From assembly GCA_002171315.2 (NCBI GenBank), contig NHFS02000076.1:1-5526 (forward strand): a stretch of 5,526 nucleotides of DNA. Reading direction: 5' to 3'. The notes beneath the pieces are model-generated. The model searched no databases. It saw only the letters and a program-made list of their open reading frames with translations, and was not told where the DNA came from. A program made the translations under genes and the position numbers. Source of the DNA: Euryarchaeota archaeon TMED117. GTDB lineage: Archaea; Thermoplasmatota; Poseidoniia; Poseidoniales; Poseidoniaceae. This document shows positions 1-4,848 of this stretch, piece after piece; positions within the stretch are counted from its first letter, which is position 1; the number at the start of each line of letters is the position of its first letter.

Positions 1-122
1 AAGCCTATTCATACTGGCATGCAGTCAACGATGAGCTCTCAGGTAAACTTCAACTGGCACAGATGGATGTCGAAGAAGTGGAAATGGTCGAAGCACAGGT
101 TGACTGGACAGAATTGGCCTAA
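1..122 (+). CDS. C-terminal end of an unidentified acidic protein (5' truncated)
   Basis: A reading frame is open from base 3 (first complete codon) to a TAA at 120-122 and gives 39 residues ending in VDWTELA. The tail is strongly acidic (DVEEVEMVEAQ), with two tryptophans and no membrane segment, which fits the end of a cytosolic protein. A second frame (from base 1, stop TAG at 127-129) is also open, but its translation is rich in Lys, Arg and Trp, unlike the other proteins here, so I prefer the acidic frame. The start lies outside the window and I do not recognise the family. The 116-bp gap and a T-rich stretch after the stop suggest that it is not part of the sdh operon. Confidence 0.55.
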   Translation, partial: AYSYWHAVNDELSGKLQLAQMDVEEVEMVEAQVDWTELA

Positions 123-138
123 TCGTTAGATTCTGTAC

Positions 139-150
139 CCGTTTTCTTCC
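139..150 (+). terminator. possible T-rich terminator after the upstream gene
   Basis: A pyrimidine run (gttttcttcc, within 141-150) begins about 18 bp after the stop of the preceding gene. Archaeal RNA polymerase can terminate at T-rich runs without a hairpin. No convincing stem lies directly before it, so this is a weak call from composition and position. Confidence 0.25.
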
Positions 151-158
151 TAAAATAA
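151..158 (+). promoter_or_regulatory. candidate TATA box for the sdh operon (weak)
   Basis: The octamer TAAAATAA is the best A/T-only match to an archaeal TATA box in the 116-bp gap before sdhC. By the usual spacing of about 26 bp it would start transcripts near base 180 and leave a leader of about 58 nt containing the Shine-Dalgarno sequence at 222-226. A second weak candidate, ATAAAG at 201-206, would place the start after that Shine-Dalgarno site, so it fits less well. Confidence 0.3.
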
Positions 159-221
159 CAAGAGGCTAAAGGGCCAACCTCAAAGACCCCGAGTTCTTGG
201 ATAAAGCATTCCCAGTTTATG

Positions 222-226
222 GGAGG
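222..226 (+). promoter_or_regulatory. Shine-Dalgarno site of sdhC, long spacing
   Basis: GGAGG, inside a GGGAGGG run, lies 12 bases before the ATG at 239. This is longer than the usual 5-9 bases. An in-frame TGA at 230-232 rules out any start further upstream in this frame, so ATG 239 is the first possible start in spite of the spacing. Confidence 0.55.
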
Positions 227-238
227 GCGTGAACTTCA

Positions 239-1048
239 ATGGGCGAAGGCATCAAACTTCCAGTTATCAACGGCTTGGGCCGAACAGATCGAATAGACAA
301 ATGGTGGACGCAACCTCTTGCAATGGGTATTGCACTCACTGCTGCGCTCATCTACACAGCATGGCGACTCATCATCTTCCCAGACAGTATCTCTTACGAA
401 CTTGAAGGTTCCAAAGTAATGTCGCCTATTTTCTCTCCGAACATCTTGGAGTGGGACCTTTTTGGCCTCAATGAATGGGACCATCCCGGTTGGGTCAATG
501 CTGCAATTCTTGTCCTTTGGATTCCGTTCGGTTTCCGTGGAACCTGCTACTACATGCGTCGAGTCTACTACAGAACCTTCTTCGCAAGTCCTACGGCTTG
601 CTGGGTTGACGAACCTGATATCAACAAGAAAATTGGATACGGTGGAGAAAAGCGCCTGTTCATATTCAATAATCTGCACAGATATTTCCTCTATGCTGCA
701 ATCATCATCATCGCCATCAAATGGTGGGATGTTACGCACACACTCCATTTTGAGGAAGGATGGGGGTTCTCTTTTGGCACATTCATCATGGCGACTGAAG
801 CATTTTTGTTGACTATGTACGTCACATCATGCCACGCTCTGCGCCACCTTGCTGGTGGAAGTTTAGATCGCTGGGTCAGCGGAATCTCTGCGTTTCGTGG
901 AAAACTCTTCAAGAAAATTAGCGTATTCAACCAATCACACGGCTTTTGGTTCTGGACCAGCCTTGGATTCGTATTCTTGGGCGACTTGTGGACGCTTGCG
1001 GTAGCTGAAGGGCACATCAACGACATGGCCTTCGTAATCATGGGGTGA
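239..1048 (+). CDS. sdhC: Succinate dehydrogenase membrane anchor subunit, single five-helix type
   Basis: This is the membrane anchor of complex II. It holds the SdhAB pair on the cytoplasmic face and forms the quinone site, probably with b-type haem. The 269-aa protein shows five hydrophobic segments at about 27-46, 84-103, 146-163, 178-200 and 234-257. Basic loops (around 100-112 and 202-226) alternate with acidic ones (47-83, 164-177), which predicts N-terminus in and C-terminus out. Histidines at helix ends are candidate haem ligands: H82, H147, H199, H203 and H234; the number of haems cannot be read from sequence. Motifs such as ASPTACWVDEP and NNLHRYF recall, from memory, the large SdhC of actinobacterial Sdh1. 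There is no sdhD, so one protein replaces the usual SdhC/SdhD pair. The stop is 4 bp before sdhA. Identity rests on operon position, topology and these motifs. Confidence 0.9.
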   Translation: MGEGIKLPVINGLGRTDRIDKWWTQPLAMGIALTAALIYTAWRLIIFPDSISYELEGSKVMSPIFSPNILEWDLFGLNEWDHPGWVNAAILVLWIPFGFRGTCYYMRRVYYRTFFASPTACWVDEPDINKKIGYGGEKRLFIFNNLHRYFLYAAIIIIAIKWWDVTHTLHFEEGWGFSFGTFIMATEAFLLTMYVTSCHALRHLAGGSLDRWVSGISAFRGKLFKKISVFNQSHGFWFWTSLGFVFLGDLWTLAVAEGHINDMAFVIMG

Positions 1049-1052
1049 TTAA

Positions 1053-2909
1053 ATGAGTGAAGAATACATGAAACACGAATACGATGTCGTTGTTATCGGT
1101 GCTGGTGGAGCAGGTCTGCGTGCTGCAATAGAAGCTGCACGCAGTGGAGCGAAAACCGCTATTATCACAAAATCTCTTCTTGGTAAAGCACATACTGTCA
1201 TGGCCGAAGGTGGTTGCGCTGCTGCTTTGCAAAACGCAGACCCTCGTGATGGATGGAAGGTTCACTTCCACGATACCATGAAGGGAAGCAAGTGGCTTGC
1301 TGACTGGCGTATGGCTGAATACCATGCTAAGGAAGCTCCTGACCGAGTACGTGAACTCGAACAATGGGGCGCTGTCTTTGACCGTACACCAAAACAACTC
1401 ATTAATCAGCGAAACTTCGGAGGACACACCTTCCCTCGACTCGCTCACGTTGGAGATGCAACTGGGCTCGAGATCATTCGGACACTCCAAGAACGGGGTA
1501 TTCACGAAGGAATTGATATCTTCATGGAATACACGGTACGTCATCTTCTCAAGGAAGGCGATCGTGTAACAGGATGTGTTGCTTACACCCGCGTTGACGG
1601 AGAATTTCATGCGTTCTCAGCAAAGTCTGTCATCTTAGCTACTGGCGGAATTACTCGATGTTGGAGCGTGTGCTCTGGTTCCTGGGAATACACGGGAGAT
1701 GGACATGCTCTGGCAATGTGGGCAGGTGCTGAACTACGTGACATGGAATTTATCCAATTCCATCCTACTGGAATGGTATGGCCGCCATCCGTACGAGGAA
1801 TTCTCGTTACGGAAGGTGTTCGTGGAGAAGGTGGGCGTCTTACCAATAATGAAGGAGAGCGTTTCATGTTTGATTACGTTCCTGATATGTTCAAGGGCGA
1901 CCACGCTGAAACCATCGAAGAATCGGATAAATGGGTCGAAGAGGTTGTTAGTGGAAAACTTGCAACCGTTCGTCGCCCACCCGAACTCCTAACTCGGGAC
2001 GTTGTTGCAAAAGCGATCAAGGCAGAGGTTGGTGCTGGAAGAGGTTCCGAACACGGCGGCGCATACCTCGACATTTCTCATCGTGGTCCAGAAGCCATCA
2101 AGAAGAAATTGCCTTCGATGTATCACCAATTCATGGAATTGGCTGGTGTTGATATTACAAAAGACAAGATGGAAGTCGGTCCAACAGCCCACTACGTCAT
2201 GGGAGGAATCCTCGTGAATGCTGAAACTCAGGAATCAACTGTTCCTGGTTTGTATGCATGTGGAGAAGCTGCAAGTGGATTACATGGTGCAAACCGTCTC
2301 GGTGGAAACTCACTGTCGGATCTAATCACATTTGGAAAGCGGGCTGGTGAGTTCGCCTCAAAGCGTTCGAAAGACCTTGCTCAACCCTCTATTGATGATA
2401 CTCAAGTTCAGAAAGCAATCGAAGAAATGATTCAACCTCTTAACAAAGAAGGCGGAGAAAATCCAGGAGTCATTTATGATGAAATGCGAGAGATGATGCA
2501 GAATAAAGTCGGAATCATTCGTACTAAGGATGAACTTGAAGAAGCACTAGTTGAACTTAGTGACTTCAAGAAGCGAGCGCTTGCATCGTTCCCGGGTACA
2601 TCTCGACGTTACAATTCTGGATGGCATCAAGCACTCGATTTAATCAACATGGCTGACGTATCCATAGCATGCACTCTTGCTGCACTCACACGTGAAGAAA
2701 GCAGAGGTGGACATACTCGTGAAGATATGCCTGTACCCGAGGACGAATATTGGGGCAAGACTCTGAACATCATCTGGATGGAAGAAGGAGAAGTAAAGAT
2801 TCGACAAGAGCCTGTAGAAGAGATGAGAGATGACCTCAAGGATGCAATCAAGGAAGTTAAGGACATGATTGCCGAACGGGCTGAAAAACAAGCAGGAGGT
2901 GGCAAGTAA
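1053..2909 (+). CDS. sdhA: Succinate dehydrogenase flavoprotein subunit
   Basis: This subunit oxidises succinate to fumarate and passes electrons from its FAD to SdhB. The 618-aa sequence has the Rossmann FAD site GAGGAGL (16-22) and the flavinylation motif AHTVMAEGG, where H47 should carry covalent FAD. Active-site motifs follow in family order: FHPTG (H237), TEGVRGEGG (T253, E254, R257), LLTRDVV with the catalytic-type R315, PTAHYVMGG (H380) and the closing FAD motif ANRLGGNSLSD (R415). No key residue is missing. The charged C-terminal tail (about 585-618, mostly Glu, Lys and Asp) looks like an extra helix beyond the family core. ATG 1053 is chosen because GGTGAT (1044-1049), complementary to the 16S tail, lies just before it; M6 (1068) is the alternative. 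Fumarate reductase activity cannot be excluded by sequence, but a lone aerobic-type operon favours dehydrogenase. Confidence 0.97.
   Translation: MSEEYMKHEYDVVVIGAGGAGLRAAIEAARSGAKTAIITKSLLGKAHTVMAEGGCAAALQNADPRDGWKVHFHDTMKGSKWLADWRMAEYHAKEAPDRVRELEQWGAVFDRTPKQLINQRNFGGHTFPRLAHVGDATGLEIIRTLQERGIHEGIDIFMEYTVRHLLKEGDRVTGCVAYTRVDGEFHAFSAKSVILATGGITRCWSVCSGSWEYTGDGHALAMWAGAELRDMEFIQFHPTGMVWPPSVRGILVTEGVRGEGGRLTNNEGERFMFDYVPDMFKGDHAETIEESDKWVEEVVSGKLATVRRPPELLTRDVVAKAIKAEVGAGRGSEHGGAYLDISHRGPEAIKKKLPSMYHQFMELAGVDITKDKMEVGPTAHYVMGGILVNAETQESTVPGLYACGEAASGLHGANRLGGNSLSDLITFGKRAGEFASKRSKDLAQPSIDDTQVQKAIEEMIQPLNKEGGENPGVIYDEMREMMQNKVGIIRTKDELEEALVELSDFKKRALASFPGTSRRYNSGWHQALDLINMADVSIACTLAALTREESRGGHTREDMPVPEDEYWGKTLNIIWMEEGEVKIRQEPVEEMRDDLKDAIKEVKDMIAERAEKQAGGGK
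2894..2900 (+). promoter_or_regulatory. Shine-Dalgarno site of sdhB inside the end of sdhA
   Basis: AGGAGGT is the strongest Shine-Dalgarno sequence in the window and stands 8 bases before the ATG at 2909. It lies inside the last sdhA codons (the Gly-rich tail), and the sdhA stop and sdhB start share one base (TAATG). This fixes the sdhB start and suggests coupled translation giving matched amounts of the two subunits. Confidence 0.85.
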
Positions 2910-3676
2910 TGTCATTGAAAGGAAAGAAGCAGGCATTCAAGGTCGCTCGTGGTGAAGACGGAGAAACAACATTGCAAGATTACGAAATTACTCTCGATGA
3001 AGGAATGGTCGTTCTCGACTGTATTCATCGCATTCAACACGAAGAAGAACCAGATATGGCGGTTCGCTGGAACTGTAAAGCAGGAAAATGTGGTTCATGT
3101 TCTGCTGAAATCAACGGACGTCCACGGTTGATGTGCATGACTCGCATGAGTGATGTTGTTGCTGAAACCCCTGAAGGACAACCTATTGAGATTCGTCCAA
3201 TGAAGGCATTCCCACATATCAAAGATCTTGTAACAGATGTTCAATGGAATTACGATATTGCCCAAAAGATTGCTCCGATCAATGGTCCTGAAGAGATGAA
3301 CTGGGAATTTAACCAAATGGAAGCTGATAGAGTTCAGCAATTCCGAGAATGCATCGAGTGTTTCTTGTGTGTCAACACATGTCACGTACTAAGAGATCAT
3401 GAGATGTTTGACGACTTCGCTGGACCAAGAAACTTAGTTCGACTTGCTCAGTATGAAATGCATCCACTCGATACAGAAGACCGTGTTCCTGAGATCAAGA
3501 AAGAATTCGGAATTGAATACTGCAACATCACCCGATGTTGCACTGAGGTTTGTCCTGCCGGAATCCAGATCACTGATGATGCGATTATTCAGCTCAAAGA
3601 ACGAGTTGTTGATCGCTATTATGACCCACTACAGCGAATTTGGAGAACCATTACTCGAAAGAAGGTTCGATACTGA
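2909..3676 (+). CDS. sdhB: Succinate dehydrogenase iron-sulphur subunit
   Basis: This subunit carries electrons from SdhA's FAD to the quinone site through three iron-sulphur clusters. The 255-aa protein has the N-terminal plant-ferredoxin domain with [2Fe-2S] ligands C56, C61, C64 and C76 (NCKAGKCGSCS...MC). The C-terminal ferredoxin-like domain has CIECFLCVNTC (C148, C151, C154, C158) and CNITRCCTEVCP (C205, C211, C215). By the family pattern C148, C151, C154 and C215 bind [4Fe-4S], and C158, C205 and C211 bind [3Fe-4S]. The position of the possible fourth ligand of the last cluster is T208, not Cys, so an ordinary [3Fe-4S] cluster is expected. An additional Cys (C210) sits next to C211 and is probably not a ligand. 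Length and cysteine spacing match bacterial SdhB, offset by one residue from E. coli. It overlaps sdhA by one base and is the last gene of the operon. Confidence 0.97.
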   Translation: MSLKGKKQAFKVARGEDGETTLQDYEITLDEGMVVLDCIHRIQHEEEPDMAVRWNCKAGKCGSCSAEINGRPRLMCMTRMSDVVAETPEGQPIEIRPMKAFPHIKDLVTDVQWNYDIAQKIAPINGPEEMNWEFNQMEADRVQQFRECIECFLCVNTCHVLRDHEMFDDFAGPRNLVRLAQYEMHPLDTEDRVPEIKKEFGIEYCNITRCCTEVCPAGIQITDDAIIQLKERVVDRYYDPLQRIWRTITRKKVRY

Positions 3677-3678
3677 TA

Positions 3679-3708
3679 CTATTTCTTCCAAAAATAAACC
3701 ACTTTTGG
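3679..3708 (+). terminator. probable end-of-operon terminator of sdhCAB
   Basis: Just after the sdhB stop comes a T-rich tract (actatttcttcc) and then a perfect 6-bp inverted repeat, CCAAAA (3688-3693) and TTTTGG (3703-3708), with a 9-base loop. No T run follows the hairpin, so it is not a classical bacterial terminator. The T-rich tract is the likelier archaeal signal. A new promoter follows at once. Confidence 0.35.
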
Positions 3709-3727
3709 CACCCCTGAAAACATAGCG

Positions 3728-3734
3728 TAATATA
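3728..3734 (+). promoter_or_regulatory. archaeal TATA box for the 85-aa gene, leaderless spacing
   Basis: TAATATA is centred about 27 bp before the ATG at 3758. Archaeal TATA boxes lie about 26 bp before the transcription start, so the transcript should begin at or next to the ATG (a leaderless mRNA). No good Shine-Dalgarno sequence precedes the ATG, which agrees with this. Confidence 0.55.
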
Positions 3735-3757
3735 CTCGCTTGGATGATGTATAGGGC

Positions 3758-4015
3758 ATGGACAGAACAATATCAGACATAAAGAGAGAGTTTTCAACCG
3801 CCAGTACTGCAGGTTATATTCTAGGCTTCTTAGGCCTCACAACCATCGTCGCAACACAGTTAACAACACTCATGCCGTTGCTCTTCGCACCAACGGTTTG
3901 TGGGACATTAGGAATCCTTCTCTACAAATCTCAGATCAGCAAGAAACAGGTTAACATCATTGCAAAAACAAAACCCAATGCAAGTCAAGCGTCAATGGTT
4001 TTGGGTAAAATTTAA
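3758..4015 (+). CDS. Small two-helix membrane protein, unknown function
   Basis: This 85-aa protein is not recognised. It has a short charged N-terminus (about residues 1-15, MDRTISDIKREF...), two hydrophobic segments (about 19-36 and 39-56) separated only by a Thr/Met-Pro turn, and a basic C-terminal tail (57-85, with several Lys and no acidic residue). The tight helical hairpin with charged ends predicts both termini on the cytoplasmic side. One Cys (C48) lies in the second helix; there is no enzyme motif. The gene sits alone between its own TATA box and the next promoter, 81 bp after sdhB, so it is probably not a complex II subunit, although a small accessory subunit cannot be excluded from position alone. 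Support for it being real is the well-placed promoter and the coherent membrane pattern. Confidence 0.65.
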   Translation: MDRTISDIKREFSTASTAGYILGFLGLTTIVATQLTTLMPLLFAPTVCGTLGILLYKSQISKKQVNIIAKTKPNASQASMVLGKI

Positions 4016-4066
4016 TCCGATGAAGGATTGTTTGTTGCAATGTCAAACCCCACATCTAACTCAAAT

Positions 4067-4074
4067 CTTATGCA
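4067..4074 (+). promoter_or_regulatory. TATA-like element before the zinc-ribbon gene
   Basis: CTTATGCA, centred near 4071, lies about 25 bp before the ATG at 4096. It is a poor TATA box, but the distance is right for a leaderless transcript starting at 4096. It is only about 10 bp from the earlier ATG at 4081, which argues against that start. Confidence 0.35.
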
Positions 4075-4095
4075 TCTGGAATGTATAGACCGAAC

Positions 4096-4485
4096 ATGGC
4101 CATAATCCAATGCCCTCATTGTGAGAAGGATATTGAATTAGAAGCGGGCTCCTCTGGACTATTCGATTGCCCTTATTGTGAAGAGCAGTTCTCATGGGGA
4201 AATACTCCCCACTCTTCCACCACCAGGTGGTTTGATTTGTGGTTAGGTCTTCTTATTCCATCATCGACTATTTTTCCAGGAATACCAATGTTATTGTTCA
4301 TTTTTGAACCTCAAGGATTGGAAGGTTTGATTTATTTGATCGTAGGCATTATCTCCAATATCTTAACCACACTAATCCTTGGTTTGATAGGACTACGAAT
4401 GCAGAGATATCAATTAGCGCTAGGTGCGTTATTCTCACCAATCGCTAGTGCACTAACGTTCTATCTTTACGCAGAAACAATCTAG
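4096..4485 (+). CDS. Zinc-ribbon protein with three membrane helices, unknown function
   Basis: With the start at 4096 the protein has 129 aa. It opens MAIIQCPHCEKDIELE and contains a four-cysteine zinc ribbon (C6, C9, C25, C28: CPHC, then CPYC) with the common GLFDCPYC knuckle, followed by a short linker (30-45) and three hydrophobic segments (about 47-70, 77-101 and 107-126). The ribbon should be cytoplasmic and bind Zn; its partner is unknown. An in-frame ATG at 4081 would add MYRPN, but the family-like opening directly before the first CPHC and the TATA spacing favour 4096. Short zinc-ribbon heads joined to membrane helices are, as I recall, common among uncharacterised marine archaeal proteins. 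A regulatory or membrane-protein-handling role would be a guess. The stop is TAG. The coding sequence looks more A/T-rich than sdh. Confidence 0.75.
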   Translation: MAIIQCPHCEKDIELEAGSSGLFDCPYCEEQFSWGNTPHSSTTRWFDLWLGLLIPSSTIFPGIPMLLFIFEPQGLEGLIYLIVGIISNILTTLILGLIGLRMQRYQLALGALFSPIASALTFYLYAETI

Positions 4486-4591
4486 TTCACCCTGCTTATC
4501 GAATAAGAAAGAGAATCATCAAAAATGCACTCACGCCTAAGACTAGGTGAGGCAAGTAATCGAGATGATTGAATCTGGAGAAGAATAAAGA
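4486..4591. other. convergent intergenic region with small inverted repeats
   Basis: These 106 bp separate the ends of two converging genes. A short perfect inverted repeat, CTTAT-CGA-ATAAG (4495-4507), sits 9 bp after the zinc-ribbon gene. An imperfect one, CTCACgcCTA...TAGGTGAG (4530-4551), lies in the middle. Either could help end transcription, but both are weak. On the minus strand, 4496-4591 is open in the frame of the 56-aa gene and reads hydrophobic (see findings). Confidence 0.4.
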
Positions 4592-4762
4592 TTACTTTTC
4601 AAGCATATTTTCAATTTCTTTTGTTGCAAGAATTAATGTTGGGGCCCAAAGACCAACGAAGATCCCTAGTTGCTCATCTTCACCTTGAAAGTAGATGTAC
4701 AAAGACAATACTACTGACAACATACTTGCTAAAAACCCAATTCTTGATATTTTACTACTCAT
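4592..4762 (-). CDS. 56-aa membrane microprotein, unknown function
   Basis: A complete short frame runs from ATG (4762-4760) to TAA (4594-4592). The product starts MSSKISRIGFLASMLSVVL and has two hydrophobic segments (about 8-24 and 32-47), the second containing GIFVGLWAPTLIL, joined by an acidic loop GEDE (27-30), and a charged end EIENMLEK. The basic N-terminus predicts both ends in the cytoplasm. Its reality is supported by a Shine-Dalgarno sequence AAGGTG (4774-4769) 6 bases before the ATG and a TATA box TTTATA (4805-4800), about 26 bp upstream of a start near 4777. The GLWAPT segment looks like a conserved motif that I have seen in short proteins of marine microbes, but that is an impression, not a search result. 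It lies 86 bp downstream of the cyclotransferase gene on the same strand but probably has its own transcript. Confidence 0.7.
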   Translation of the reverse strand: MSSKISRIGFLASMLSVVLSLYIYFQGEDEQLGIFVGLWAPTLILATKEIENMLEK

Positions 4763-4768
4763 TTTTTT

Positions 4769-4774
4769 CACCTT
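4769..4774 (-). promoter_or_regulatory. Shine-Dalgarno site of the 56-aa gene
   Basis: AAGGTG (read on the minus strand) stands 6 bases before ATG 4762, separated by a run of A. This decides the start, as there is no other in-frame ATG before residue 14. Confidence 0.6.
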
Positions 4775-4798
4775 AACTTACAATCTCTTTCCATTCAC

Positions 4799-4807
4799 GT
4801 ATAAACT
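4799..4807 (-). promoter_or_regulatory. TATA box for the 56-aa gene
   Basis: On the minus strand the sequence reads AGTTTATAC. TTTATA is centred about 40 bp before the ATG, predicting a start near 4777 and a leader of about 15 nt that just includes the Shine-Dalgarno sequence. Confidence 0.5.
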
Positions 4808-4825
4808 GGTGTTTTGAAAAGAACC
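4808..4825 (-). terminator. possible terminator after the cyclotransferase gene
   Basis: On the minus strand GGTTCTTTTCAAAACACC combines a T-rich run with an imperfect inverted repeat (GGT/ACC plus an inner T/A stem with one mismatch). It starts 23 bp after the TAG stop and directly before the TATA box of the next gene. The call is weak. Confidence 0.25.
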
Positions 4826-4848
4826 ATCGTTGATTGAACTTCTCGGTG

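Noticed and set aside
174..200. Possible leader hairpin CCAA...TTGG with inner CTC/GAG before sdhC
   Set aside because: The stem is only 4 plus 3 bp with an uneven internal loop, which is too weak to call a regulatory RNA.
236..748. 170-codon minus-strand frame opposite sdhC
   Set aside because: It is fully antisense to a clear five-helix membrane protein, has no domain-like pattern, and is explained as a shadow of the coding strand's codon use.
1038..1610. 190-codon minus-strand frame opposite the start of sdhA
   Set aside because: sdhA is unmistakable over the same bases (FAD and His47 motifs). The antisense product is Ser/Cys/Thr-rich with no recognisable fold.
1297..2217. Several plus-strand frames of 71-97 codons inside sdhA
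   Set aside because: They are in alternative frames within intact, motif-complete sdhA and show no start signals of their own.
3531..3555. Extra Cys (C210) in SdhB as a sign of a [4Fe-4S] in place of the [3Fe-4S] cluster
   Set aside because: The extra Cys is next to C211, not at the fourth-ligand position, which is T208. The canonical CxxxCP spacing uses C211 and C215.
4081..4083. ATG 4081 as the start of the zinc-ribbon gene
   Set aside because: It lies only about 10 bp after the TATA-like element and adds a non-family-like MYRPN. ATG 4096 is better placed.
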